64,000 nt of DNA from Desulfitobacterium hafniense DCB-2 (GCF_000021925.1 NC_011830.1:4747001-4811000), one strand, 5' to 3'; shown: positions 18,430-26,153, numbered from the stretch's first letter. Made by a program: numbers and translations. Notes: a model not told the origin generated them from the sequence alone.

Positions 18430-18490
18430 GAAAATCTTAGAAAATCTCGGAGTTAAGAATTATACGAGCGCATGTTTAAATTCTAACTAA
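18430..18490 (-). promoter_or_regulatory. probable S-layer gene promoter
   Basis: A perfect -10 hexamer TATAAT (minus strand, 18464-18459) has a weak -35 (near TTAGAA) about 16-17 bases upstream. Transcription would begin near 18450 and give a 5' leader of about 365 nt. Below it the leader starts with a duplicated TTTTCTAAGA motif. Strong promoters with long leaders are usual for S-layer genes. Confidence 0.5.
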
Positions 18491-18561
18491 AAACTCAGCT
18501 TTTTTCCAGACCCTTTGTAAACTTTTTTATAAACTTTTTCTTAATTACCGTTTTGTTTGAG

Positions 18562-20193
18562 CTAATATCCCCTGTGAATGAGAATCCCCCGGTAAATTCC
18601 CAGAGCAGATTTTCTCTGAAATTCCGGATCGTTGATGAGTTTCTCTTCCACCGGATTGGAGATAAAGCCCAATTCAACAAGGATGGCCGGCATGGTGGTA
18701 TTCTTGATCACATAAAAATTAGCGGTTTTAACCTTGCGATCCTGGAGCCCCACCTGCTTAATCAATTCCTGTTGAACAGCGGAAGCAAGCTTTCTTCCCT
18801 CCTCGGCTTTAGGATTTTCTGCGGAGACGTAGGTGGTCACTCCACCGGCTTCCGGGTTGGAAAAGGCATCGTTATGTATAGAGACGTAAAGATCCGCCGG
18901 AATCTGATTCGCTATGGTTACTCTGGCTTGTAAATCTTTTAATTCTGTATAGCTACCACCGGCGGGGGAGGTATCTCCAGTCCTTGTCATGACGACTTTC
19001 GCCCCGGCTTGCCGCAAAAGATCCGCTAAGTAAAGTCCCACCGACAGGGTGGAGTTCTTTTCATGAGACCCGCCGGGACCCGACGCCCCCGGGTCCTTGC
19101 CTCCATGTCCCGGGTCCACTACGACCGTGAGTCCCGCCAGGAGGTAGGGAGGTTGTATACTTCCTTCCACGATCCCTTTGACCCGTTCGGAAAGCACGGT
19201 TTCCCCGCCGATGATGGTAACCAAGAGCTGAGCCTGAGCCGTTGCCGCATTGCCCAGAGCAGAGTAGGTCACCGCCGGTAAGTCTTCCTGATAGGCCATA
19301 AATAAGTAAGCATTTTGTTTAACGGCTAAGGCGCCTGTAACCAGAGCGTCGGGGAAATTCTCCCCTGTCACTAAAAAAGTTCTCTGGGTTTCGGACGCAA
19401 AGTCTGATCCAAATTCCTCTTGAGTAAACCAGAAAGCTTTGGCCGCCGTTTCATACCGGTTATCTCCCGCAATGCGGGTCATTCCCGTCAGCCCAGCCAC
19501 TGCTTCCGGAGAAATCGCTTTTTCTCCCCCGACTACTGTGGTCTTGGTTACGGCCTCCGACTCCTGATTCAACTGATAGGCCCCCAATTCCACCAGCTTC
19601 TGACGGGTGACCTCGGGAAGTTCTTTGGCTTTGGTAAGCAAGAGGGGCGTTTCGGTAATCCCCGCATAAGGGCCGATAGCCAGAGCATCAGGAAAGTTCT
19701 CTCCGCTGGTGAGAATCACCTGACCGTTCCCGCCTAAGCGCTCCGCCACCAGAGCTGCAGTCTCGTAACGATCGGCACCCCCGATTCTTTCCCAGGTCAG
19801 TTCCTCTTTTTCCAGAGCCTTGGTAATGGGATTTCCCATAACTCCCGTGCCCCCCAAAAGAATCACATGCCGTGCTCCGAGCCGCTTGATTTCCGCCAGG
19901 ACTCCTTCATCCAAACCTTTGGAAGCCGTCAGGAGAATGGGGGCGTCATAACGTTTGGAGAGGGGCACGGAAACTAAAGAATCCGGAAAATCATCGTAGC
20001 GGGCTAAGATTACAGTATTCGCCTCGCTCCAACCTTCTTGAGCAATCCGTATGGCTGTCTCGATGCGTGTCTCTCCATAGATGCGCGTTACCTCTGCCGT
20101 TAAGGGAGCGGCATTAACACTGGCTTGCCCCATCAGCCAAAAGCTGAAGACAGCACCCAGGACCAGGCTCCATTTGTTTCGTCGTGGCCACAC
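18562..20193 (-). CDS. CWB2-anchored N-acetylmuramoyl-L-alanine amidase
   Basis: A 543-residue exported wall hydrolase that cuts the bond between MurNAc and L-alanine in peptidoglycan. It has a signal peptide (to about residue 28) and three CWB2 repeats (about 35-325: YGETRIETAIRIAQEGW, GENFPDALAIGPYA, IGGETVLSERVKGIV). The C-terminal Amidase_3 zinc domain (about 350-543) shows VVVDPGHGGKDPG (Zn His), a Glu in SHEKNSTLSV, SIHNDAFSNP (Zn His) and the catalytic Glu in ILVELGFISNP. The GTG start follows GGAGGG. This is the LytC-type layout. It sits just upstream of the S-layer gene, and its own upstream region has been invaded by repeats and toxin-antitoxin remnants. Confidence 0.93.
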   Translation of the reverse strand: MWPRRNKWSLVLGAVFSFWLMGQASVNAAPLTAEVTRIYGETRIETAIRIAQEGWSEANTVILARYDDFPDSLVSVPLSKRYDAPILLTASKGLDEGVLAEIKRLGARHVILLGGTGVMGNPITKALEKEELTWERIGGADRYETAALVAERLGGNGQVILTSGENFPDALAIGPYAGITETPLLLTKAKELPEVTRQKLVELGAYQLNQESEAVTKTTVVGGEKAISPEAVAGLTGMTRIAGDNRYETAAKAFWFTQEEFGSDFASETQRTFLVTGENFPDALVTGALAVKQNAYLFMAYQEDLPAVTYSALGNAATAQAQLLVTIIGGETVLSERVKGIVEGSIQPPYLLAGLTVVVDPGHGGKDPGASGPGGSHEKNSTLSVGLYLADLLRQAGAKVVMTRTGDTSPAGGSYTELKDLQARVTIANQIPADLYVSIHNDAFSNPEAGGVTTYVSAENPKAEEGRKLASAVQQELIKQVGLQDRKVKTANFYVIKNTTMPAILVELGFISNPVEEKLINDPEFQRKSALGIYRGILIHRGY

Positions 20194-20577
20194 AGAAAAC
20201 CCTCCTTGCTAACTTGGTATCCTTGGGACTTTCGACAGGTTTCACTTTAATCCTCCTGGAAATTCTGACCATTTAATGAGACTTCTTTCATATATAAGTC
20301 CGGTTATAAAAGCCGACCTGTCCTTAATTACATAGACAGAAAAAAATAAACTTTTCTTCCTCTTATAGATGTTAAGAATTTATTAACTTTTGGATTTCCC
20401 TGTTATTTCTACAAGGTATTTGCAAATTGCACAATTAACATGAAGAAACCTGGCCACTCTCATGAGCGACCAGATTTCTCTAACTTTATCGAGGGAGACC
20501 TTCCCTCGATCATTATCTATCGTAGACTTCCCTGCGGTGAAGAACTCTAAGAGTATATAAGGTAGTAATGACTATAT
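20194..20577. other. gene-free stretch upstream of the amidase
   Basis: It contains the amidase promoter area, repeat copy 1 (20366-20422) and a hairpin at 20444-20479 (AGAAACCTGG against CCAGATTTCT). The hairpin closely resembles the S-layer terminator at 14568-14603 and shares GAAGAAACCTGGCC with it. After the 55-codon gene's stop a 22-codon reading frame starts by ATGA overlap (ending near 20514). It has no recognisable product and may be the stub of a lost toxin gene. Confidence 0.45.
20366..20422 (+). repeat. 57-bp dispersed direct repeat, copy 1
   Basis: TAGATGTTAAGAATTTATTA onward to GGTATTTG is the same in copies at 21418-21474 and 22866-22922, apart from one base in copy 3. This first copy has only the core, without the extra flanks that copies 2 and 3 share. 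It lies about 170 bases upstream of the amidase start, in the plus orientation. Confidence 0.9.
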
Positions 20578-20745
20578 TCATAGGTCACCTAACTGTCTCT
20601 TGATCTCATCTAAGCTATGGATCTTACCAGCTTTTATGTCTTCCTTACCCTGAGCAATGGCAGCCTTATCTTCTTCTGTCAGCTCCTCGTCATCGTACAA
20701 AGGGTTTGTTAATGCTTCTTCGCGAAGTTTGTCCTCAGCCAGCAC
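20578..20745 (-). CDS. small antitoxin-like protein (RelB/Phd type), probably orphan
   Basis: A 55-residue acidic protein with a GTG start at 20745 right after GGGGAGGGA. Its C-terminal half (EELTEEDKAAIAQGKEDIKA then GKIHSLDEIKRQLGDL) matches the short toxin-neutralising tail common in RelB- and Phd-type antitoxins. A partner toxin would be expected to start at the ATGA overlap with its stop; only a 22-codon stub is there. It lies between repeat copies 1 and 2 with other toxin-antitoxin debris. The antitoxin call rests on the tail pattern alone. Confidence 0.65.
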   Translation of the reverse strand: MLAEDKLREEALTNPLYDDEELTEEDKAAIAQGKEDIKAGKIHSLDEIKRQLGDL

Positions 20746-20845
20746 AAAGATCCCTCCCCAACAGTTAAAGTCCTAGGAATAGACACTATTATTAGGTTTC
20801 ACAGGTACATAAGCTATTTGTCTAAACGTGATTTGGGTTTGACGC

Positions 20846-21058
20846 TCACAACTTGCCGCCCAGTCCTTTGCGACTTTGTATTCGGGCAGCAATTTCATCA
20901 ATCGTTGCGCCTTCAAGCAGTTTCGTGCGTTCTTCGGTGTAGTTGCCGCTTCCGCTATCGAACTGCCTTAGGAAATTCACTGCTCCCGCCGTACCCAGGC
21001 CGTTTACCAAAAGACGAAAGCCCTCTTCCTGGATGGAGTTTAAATTACTGTTCATCAT
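20846..21058 (-). CDS. small protein paired with a PIN-domain toxin gene (putative antitoxin)
   Basis: A 70-residue protein starting with two Met codons after GGAGGTGCT. It contains SIQEEGFRLLVNGLGTAGAV, FLRQFDSGSGNYTEER and TIDEIAARIQ. I recall near-identical short proteins sitting directly beside PIN-domain genes in many Firmicutes and cyanobacteria, so it is probably the antidote or partner of the PIN gene upstream. Its start overlaps the last codons of the PIN remnant. With the toxin destroyed this would be a surviving antitoxin. The pairing is well supported by position; the biochemical role is inference. Confidence 0.65.
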   Translation of the reverse strand: MMNSNLNSIQEEGFRLLVNGLGTAGAVNFLRQFDSGSGNYTEERTKLLEGATIDEIAARIQSRKGLGGKL

Positions 21059-21273
21059 ATAGCACCTCCGTCAGCCATATCAAGGGATTTTTTACTTTCA
21101 CATTTGCGTCTGAGCGGGTCGCTGCGTTAATCAGCGCTGGTGAAAAAATCCCATCCATCACTCTCGCATCGATTAATGATCGCAAGCACTGCTTCGGCTT
21201 CCATGCGCACCATATCGTTACTCAGATCATCAAAGGGGCGGTTAAGGCAGCAGTTGTCCAAATAGATTTTCAT
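21045..21273 (-). pseudogene. PIN-domain toxin gene with internal deletion
   Basis: The gene begins at ATG 21273 after GGAGGATG with MKIYLDNCCLNRPFDDLSND, the PIN-domain start with its first acidic metal ligand (LDNCCLNRPFDD). It is open for 48 codons to TSAD and a stop at 21127. The usual length is about 140-160 residues. In another frame just downstream, ANVKVKNPLIWLTEVLYDEQ followed by TAA (21047-21045) is the expected C-terminus of the same family. So about 70-90 middle residues have been deleted and the ends put out of frame. PIN toxins are RNases; this one cannot be active. Confidence 0.75.
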
Positions 21274-21406
21274 GGACACACATCCTCCTATGATTATTAT
21301 ACTCCAAGCGTCGTAAGAACTCAATTGATGCTAATTATAGTATACCAGATATTCTCAAAAAAGTTAGATTTCTAACACCTCCTTGTTTCAGATGCTTTTC
21401 CATATA

Positions 21407-21489
21407 AGCTCCAGGCCTAGATGTTAAGAATTTATTAACTTTTGGATTTCCCTGTTATTTCTACAAGGTATTTGGCCTTTTGTCACGAA
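21407..21489 (+). repeat. 83-bp extended direct repeat, copy 2
   Basis: The core (21418-21474) equals copy 1. The extra flanks, AGCTCCAGGCCTAG before and GGCCTTTTGTCACGAA after, are shared with copy 3 but not with copy 1. It sits between the PIN/antitoxin debris and the Fic gene. Confidence 0.9.
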
Positions 21490-21514
21490 ATGTTTGCCAA
21501 TTGCTTATTACGGG

Positions 21515-21610
21515 TAAAATGAAATAAGGATGTCGAAAACATAGTTTTATTTCATTTTTATTGATAAAATGAAATAACTGTGCTATTTTGAAGACAGTAA
21601 TTTCATTTTA
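21515..21610. promoter_or_regulatory. four-site operator array upstream of the Fic gene
   Basis: TAAAATGAAATAA or its complement occurs at 21515-21527 (+), 21547-21559 (-), 21565-21577 (+) and 21598-21610 (-). This makes two inverted pairs, the last ending at the ribosome site. The Fic protein has a C-terminal winged helix, so autorepression at these sites is likely. A related AAAATGAAAA follows the Fic stop. Confidence 0.6.
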
Positions 21611-21623
21611 GGAGATGGGAAGC

Positions 21624-22766
21624 ATGAAAAACCGTGCCGGCGAATATAGAACAAATTTAACCGGTGAGCTTCAATATCGATCCTTTTTACCTTATCCGTT
21701 GCCGCCAAGTCCACCCATTGAGCTTGATGAAGAAACTATTAAGCTGCTTGCTAAGGCTAACCGCAGCATCGGTATTTTAGAAGGCATGTCAAGACAGATT
21801 CCTGATATTGATCTGTTTGTTTCTATGTATGTACGCAAGGAAGCCTTGCTGTCTTCGCAAATTGAAGGTACTCAGGTGACACTGGATGATATACTGGACC
21901 CGAACATTGAGGAGAACACCAACCAGAATGTCGCCGATGTCATCAACTATATTAAGGCCTCGCATTATGGCTCAGCACGGCTTGCTGAACTTCCATTATG
22001 CAATCGCCTGCTTAAGGAAATTCACGAGATACTCATGCAGGACGTACGAGGTGGAGAAAAAAGCCCCGGTGAATTCAGGAGTAGCCAAAACTGGATTGGA
22101 CCGGCAGGCAGCACCTTAAGGGATGCAAGGTACATTCCTCCCCATCCTGAAGACATGCTTGAGGCGATGTCTGACCTTGAAAAATTTATAAACAGCGAGG
22201 ATGAGCTTGATCCATTAATTAAAATAGCTTTGATTCACTATCAGTTTGAAACCATCCACCCATTTTTAGATGGTAACGGCAGAATAGGCCGGCTTCTCAT
22301 TGCACTTTATCTGATTAACCAAAACCTATTGAGTCATGAGACTTTATATATATCTTATTTTTTAAAGAGAAACAGAATTGAGTATTATGACCGATTGACA
22401 GAAGTTAGATCGAAAGGCAATTTTGAGCAATGGCTGAAATTCTTTCTTTTAGCGGCCTATGAGTCGGCTCAGGATGCAATTGATACAATTGAAAGGATAC
22501 TCAAGCTGCATTATAAAAATGTTGAAGTTGTAAAAAACACCGGGAAAGCTTCAAAAACTGTCATGAAGGTATTCAACTATCTTGAAAGCAGTCCGATTAT
22601 AGACATAAAAAAAACCAGTCTGGCATTGGAACTTTCTTTTAATACAGTGTCCAATGCTGTTAACAAGCTTGTTGAATTGGGAATCCTAAAGCAAACCGAG
22701 AATGTCCGCAGAAGCCGGGTGTTTGCTTATGAAGAGTATCTGGAGATACTGCGTAAAGATACCTAA
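21624..22766 (+). CDS. Fic family AMP-transferase-like protein with C-terminal winged helix
   Basis: A 380-residue cytoplasmic protein. The N-terminal Fic_N domain has the inhibitory helix motif SSQIEG (about residues 77-82; pattern S/T-xxx-E-G), which blocks the active site in class II Fic enzymes. The catalytic motif HPFLDGNGRIGR near residue 211 is complete (His, Asp/Gly/Asn loop and both Arg), so AMP transfer to a protein hydroxyl is likely. The last 70 residues form a winged helix (LELSFNTVSNAVNKLVELGI). ATG 21624 is preferred over ATG 21615 because AGGAG lies directly before the latter, too close to serve it. It lies between repeat copies 2 and 3. The target protein is unknown. Confidence 0.92.
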   Translation: MKNRAGEYRTNLTGELQYRSFLPYPLPPSPPIELDEETIKLLAKANRSIGILEGMSRQIPDIDLFVSMYVRKEALLSSQIEGTQVTLDDILDPNIEENTNQNVADVINYIKASHYGSARLAELPLCNRLLKEIHEILMQDVRGGEKSPGEFRSSQNWIGPAGSTLRDARYIPPHPEDMLEAMSDLEKFINSEDELDPLIKIALIHYQFETIHPFLDGNGRIGRLLIALYLINQNLLSHETLYISYFLKRNRIEYYDRLTEVRSKGNFEQWLKFFLLAAYESAQDAIDTIERILKLHYKNVEVVKNTGKASKTVMKVFNYLESSPIIDIKKTSLALELSFNTVSNAVNKLVELGILKQTENVRRSRVFAYEEYLEILRKDT

Positions 22767-22785
22767 AATGAAAAGAATAACTCTG

Positions 22786-22818
22786 AAAGCATCTGTTTAT
22801 TCAGGTGCTTTTTTTTAA
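22786..22818 (+). terminator. terminator of the Fic gene
   Basis: Stem AAAGCATCTG / CAGGTGCTTT (one U-G pair), six-base loop, then a run of eight T, 20 bases past the Fic stop. Confidence 0.85.
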
Positions 22819-22854
22819 CCCAATTATTTCACGGTTTTCGGGCTGGTTTCAGCA

Positions 22855-22937
22855 AGCCCCAGACCTAGATGTTAAGAATTTATTAACTTTTGGATTTTCC
22901 TGTTATTTCTACAAGGTATTTGACCTTTTGTCGCGAA
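22855..22937 (+). repeat. 83-bp extended direct repeat, copy 3
   Basis: Matches copy 2 over 83 bases with only a few changes (AGCCCCAGACCTAG before the core, GACCTTTTGTCGCGAA after it, and one T for C inside). It lies 175 bases upstream of the GH18 protein start. The rest of the gap 22767-23111 holds the Fic terminator and presumably the GH18 promoter; I see no gene. Confidence 0.9.
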
Positions 22938-23111
22938 TTATTTTCAAGTATCCGAGAGCATGTCAGATTTTGTGGTCTTCTGTAGTCTATGTTTAAAGAC
23001 TTTGCTTATTAATTATTACGCTCAGGATGCTGAGCAATAGGTGGGTAAGCTTGGCTCACAAGCTGATATGGAGCTTAGTCGGCCAGATGAGAAGTATGGA
23101 AGGAGAGAGAG

Positions 23112-25178
23112 ATGAAAAAGAGCATCAAAACAGCCGTTGTGACTCTGACGGCATTCACCCTTTTATTCACAAGTCCCATGTTTACTCCCATAATACCTGA
23201 GGAAGTTAAAGCGGAAACCTCCATGACCCAGCCGTTGCGTCTTGCGGGGACTTCCCGTTATGATACAGCTATTCAAGTTTCCCAATCAGGCTGGAATTAT
23301 GCCGATGCGGTGGTTCTGGCCCGGGGGGATGACTTTCCCGACGCTCTGGCCGGTGTGGTATTGGCAAAAAGTTCCCTGGTCAATGGCCCTCTTCTCCTGA
23401 CCGAGACCGCTCAGTTGAGCGAAGGCGTGCTGGAAGAAATCCAGCGTCTGGGTGCCACTAAGGTCACTATCCTGGGCAGCCCGGGCGCCGTATCTGAGAA
23501 GGTCGAGAATACCTTGACCGATCAAGGCTTAACCGTGGAACGCCTTGAGGGGGCCAATCGTTATGGGACGGCGGGTGAGATCGCTAAAGCAGCCGTTCCT
23601 CAGTCCGAAAAGGTTTTCCTGGCTTCCGGCAGTGATTTTCCCGATGCCTTAAGCATTTCCTCTTACGCTGCCGCTCAGGGAATCCCCCTTCTTTTAACAG
23701 AAAAGAAATCTGTTCCTGAGGTGACTCTGGAAACTCTGCAAGCCCTGGGCGTCTCCGAAGTGACTTTAATCGGCGGGGAGGGAGTCATCCTTCCTGAAGT
23801 GCAGGCGCAGCTGGAGGACCTGGATTATACCGTGGATCGTCTCTCCGGCGCGGACCGCTACGGAACCAATCTGGAAATACTCAACAGCTTAAGCTTCAAT
23901 ACAGAGGCTGTCTATATCGCTACAGGGGCGAAATTCCCCGATGCCTTGGCAGGAGCCGCCCTGGCAGCACAGAACAATCACCCCATCGTCTTAGCCCCGC
24001 CCAAGGCCTTCAGCGAAGAGGGCATGAGCTACCTGGGCAGCCGCCGTGACGAGGGGGCCGCCTTCACTCTGCTGGGTGGTTGGGGCGTGATCAGCTATGG
24101 CATGGAAAGCATTATCCGCACAGGGAATGTGAATCCGAAGATTTCCCTCCAATACTGGGATGGTTATGCCAGCTATGAGACCTATCTTCGTCAACTTTCC
24201 TTGATTCCCGGCAAGGCTACCGATTATGTGGATTATGTGTCCCCCAACTGGCGTGGTTCCATCGGTACGGATGGAAGCTTGAAGCTGGTATGGGATGAGG
24301 GTTCCAGCAATTATAAGCAGCTGACCAATATGGCTCACGGGCTGGGCATGAAAGTTCTGCCTCTGATCAATGGCAGCGGGGCAACCTTGAATACTCTCTT
24401 GAAAAGCCCGGCCGCCCGGGAAAAGCTGATCGGCGAGATCGTGGTTCTGCTTAAGAATACCAATGCGGACGGAGTGGTCATCGATTTTGAGACTCCTTTG
24501 GATTACGGGGATGTCAAGGATCCCTATGATGGAGTAAGAAACGATTTGACCGCCTTTATGGAATCCCTCCACTCTGAGTTACAGTCTATGAATAAGCTGG
24601 TGGTCATGGCGGTCATGCCCCGCATGTCTTCCTCTCAGTACTGGCTGGATGCCTATGATTATGAAGCTCTTTCTCATGCTGTGGATTATCTCCATGTCAT
24701 GACCTATGATCATCATTATCGGACTTCCGCTCCCGGACCCATCGCCCCTTATCCTTGGATTAAGCAGGTTCTGACCTATATCCAAGGTCAAGGGGTAGAC
24801 ATGAGCAAGGTTCTGATGGGGATTCCTTATTACGGACGGGATTGGGTGGTTGACGGTAAAGATGCCAATGGCAATCCCACCTACAATTCTACAGCCTTCG
24901 GCTATTCCAAGGCTTTAGAGCTCGCCGACTCCTATGGCGCAACTATCACCTACTCCAAATACAATGATGCGGATCCTGTAGGGACACCGACCTTTAAGTA
25001 TACCGATGAGAAGGGTGTGGAGCACACCGTATTCTTCGATGATTATACCAGCTGGAATGCCAAGCTCTCCATCATCAATGAATTCGGACTGGCTGGAGTA
25101 GGCCCCTGGGCGATGGGCTGGGTGGATGAGAATACGGCTGAAGGCCTGTTTCCACTGCTCAATCAGCATCTGCGCTAG
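23112..25178 (+). CDS. CWB2-anchored glycoside hydrolase family 18 protein
   Basis: A 688-residue exported protein. After a signal peptide (to about residue 35) come three CWB2 repeats (about 40-335: AGTSRYDTAIQVSQSGW, SDFPDALSISSYA, IGGEGVILPEVQAQL). The C-terminal GH18 barrel (about 345-688) carries the catalytic signature DGVVIDFE near residue 453, the strand AVDYLHVMTYDHHY and the late MGIPYYGRDWVV and GPWAMGWVD motifs. GH18 enzymes with this spore/wall style (YaaH-like) cut beta-1,4 bonds between amino sugars of the glycan strand. Start ATG follows AGGAGAGAG. With the amidase and the transglycosylase-like protein, it gives this locus three wall hydrolases on one anchor type. Confidence 0.92.
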   Translation: MKKSIKTAVVTLTAFTLLFTSPMFTPIIPEEVKAETSMTQPLRLAGTSRYDTAIQVSQSGWNYADAVVLARGDDFPDALAGVVLAKSSLVNGPLLLTETAQLSEGVLEEIQRLGATKVTILGSPGAVSEKVENTLTDQGLTVERLEGANRYGTAGEIAKAAVPQSEKVFLASGSDFPDALSISSYAAAQGIPLLLTEKKSVPEVTLETLQALGVSEVTLIGGEGVILPEVQAQLEDLDYTVDRLSGADRYGTNLEILNSLSFNTEAVYIATGAKFPDALAGAALAAQNNHPIVLAPPKAFSEEGMSYLGSRRDEGAAFTLLGGWGVISYGMESIIRTGNVNPKISLQYWDGYASYETYLRQLSLIPGKATDYVDYVSPNWRGSIGTDGSLKLVWDEGSSNYKQLTNMAHGLGMKVLPLINGSGATLNTLLKSPAAREKLIGEIVVLLKNTNADGVVIDFETPLDYGDVKDPYDGVRNDLTAFMESLHSELQSMNKLVVMAVMPRMSSSQYWLDAYDYEALSHAVDYLHVMTYDHHYRTSAPGPIAPYPWIKQVLTYIQGQGVDMSKVLMGIPYYGRDWVVDGKDANGNPTYNSTAFGYSKALELADSYGATITYSKYNDADPVGTPTFKYTDEKGVEHTVFFDDYTSWNAKLSIINEFGLAGVGPWAMGWVDENTAEGLFPLLNQHLR

Positions 25179-25197
25179 GAAGATAATCCAAATAGAT

Positions 25198-25241
25198 AAG
25201 GGAGTGTCGTTGGCTGCTTCACAGCAGCTGGACACTCCCTT
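25198..25241 (+). terminator. terminator of the GH18 gene
   Basis: Stem AAGGGAGTGTC / GACACTCCCTT with an inner GCTG/CAGC stem, followed by a T-run, 20 bases past the stop. It touches the stop codon of the small minus-strand gene and may serve both. Confidence 0.85.
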
Positions 25242-25394
25242 TTATAACTCCAATTCCTTTTCCACTTCATCGAGAGAATAGGTCACAGGATTCTTTCGAT
25301 ATTCTGCCATGGATTTTTCATATAACTCAAGATCATATTCGTCTTCTATCTGTTCAAGGATTACCCTTCCCACCACATTCGTTACACTTTGCAT
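25242..25394 (-). CDS. RelB-like antitoxin, apparently orphan
   Basis: A 50-residue protein starting at ATG 25394 after AAAGGGGC. It has a short N-terminal strand/helix part (MQSVTNVVGRVILEQIEDEY) and an acidic tail (DLELYEKSMAEYRKNPVTYS, then LDEVEKELEL), which matches the RelB-family antitoxin pattern ending in a Ser-(L)xEV-xxEL motif. No toxin gene lies on either side on this strand: the terminator of the GH18 gene follows directly. It may be a leftover or act in trans. The next genes on the other strand form a complete but unrelated pair. Confidence 0.7.
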   Translation of the reverse strand: MQSVTNVVGRVILEQIEDEYDLELYEKSMAEYRKNPVTYSLDEVEKELEL

Positions 25395-25570
25395 TATATA
25401 GCCCCTTTCTCTTTGTAAATACATAGTATTATGTTCATGAGTCATTTGTCAATAAAATGTCGCCCTACTGAACCCTTAATCAATCCTTTTGCACAAAGTT
25501 AAGTCATAATTATGCTTGAATTTTGCCTTGCAAATATGATATATTATGAGCAGAAAAGGAGCTGATTGTT

Positions 25571-25834
25571 ATGCCAACGATTCGACCAATGGCTGACCTG
25601 CGCGATACCGGAAAGATTTCCGAGTTGTGTTACCAAAAAAACGAGCCGGTTTTTATTACTAAAAACGGCAGTGGCCACCTTGTTGTCATGAGCATGGATA
25701 CCTACGACAAGCAGATGGGGCTTCTGGATGTTTATCGAAAGCTCAGTGCCGCTGAACGTCAGCTTGAGACGGGCGTTCCCCTTCTGGATGGAGAGGATGT
25801 ATTCAAGCGATTGAGGAGGAAACATGGGGAGTGA
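25571..25834 (+). CDS. Phd/YefM-family antitoxin
   Basis: An 87-residue protein with the Phd/YefM fold: IRPMADLRDTGKISELCYQK (DNA-binding part), NEPVFITKNGSGHLVVMSMD (core strands) and an acidic/basic C-terminal tail that would wrap the toxin. Such antitoxins also repress their own promoter. AAAAGGAGC precedes the start. Its last codons overlap the start of the ParE-like toxin by 11 bases, the usual arrangement of a two-gene type II module. No frame damage is visible. Confidence 0.92.
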   Translation: MPTIRPMADLRDTGKISELCYQKNEPVFITKNGSGHLVVMSMDTYDKQMGLLDVYRKLSAAERQLETGVPLLDGEDVFKRLRRKHGE

Positions 25835-26144
25835 AAACTACCGTGTCCGGTATACACCACTGGCCTATGAGGACTTGGATGAAATTGATACCTATATCAG
25901 TTCCGTCCTCTTAAATCCACCGGCGGCCTTAAACCTGCTGGGAGAAATAGAGGAATCCGTCAATCGTTTACAACAATTTCCGTTTATCGGCTCTGCAGCG
26001 GAAGATCCTTATCTGGCTTCCAAGGGCTACCGAAAGCTGGTAGTCCAGAACTATCTGGTGTTTTATTTAGCGGATCAGGTACAGAAGGAAATCGTCGTCA
26101 TGCGTGTGATATACGGTGCACGGGAATACCGCAGCCTATTATAA
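25824..26144 (+). CDS. RelE/ParE-family toxin
   Basis: A 106-residue basic protein of the RelE/ParE superfamily. It has RVRYTPLAYEDLDEIDTYIS at the start (first strand and helix pair), LLGEIEESVNRLQQFPFIG, YRKLVVQNYLVFYLAD and the ending VVMRVIYGAREYRSLL with the conserved Arg near the C-terminus. These toxins either cut mRNA on the ribosome (RelE) or poison gyrase (ParE). The layout after a Phd/YefM antitoxin is common for both, and sequence alone does not settle which. GAGGAGG inside the antitoxin's last codons is its ribosome site. A terminator follows. Confidence 0.9.
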   Translation: MGSENYRVRYTPLAYEDLDEIDTYISSVLLNPPAALNLLGEIEESVNRLQQFPFIGSAAEDPYLASKGYRKLVVQNYLVFYLADQVQKEIVVMRVIYGAREYRSLL

Positions 26145-26153
26145 GGTGTAGGC

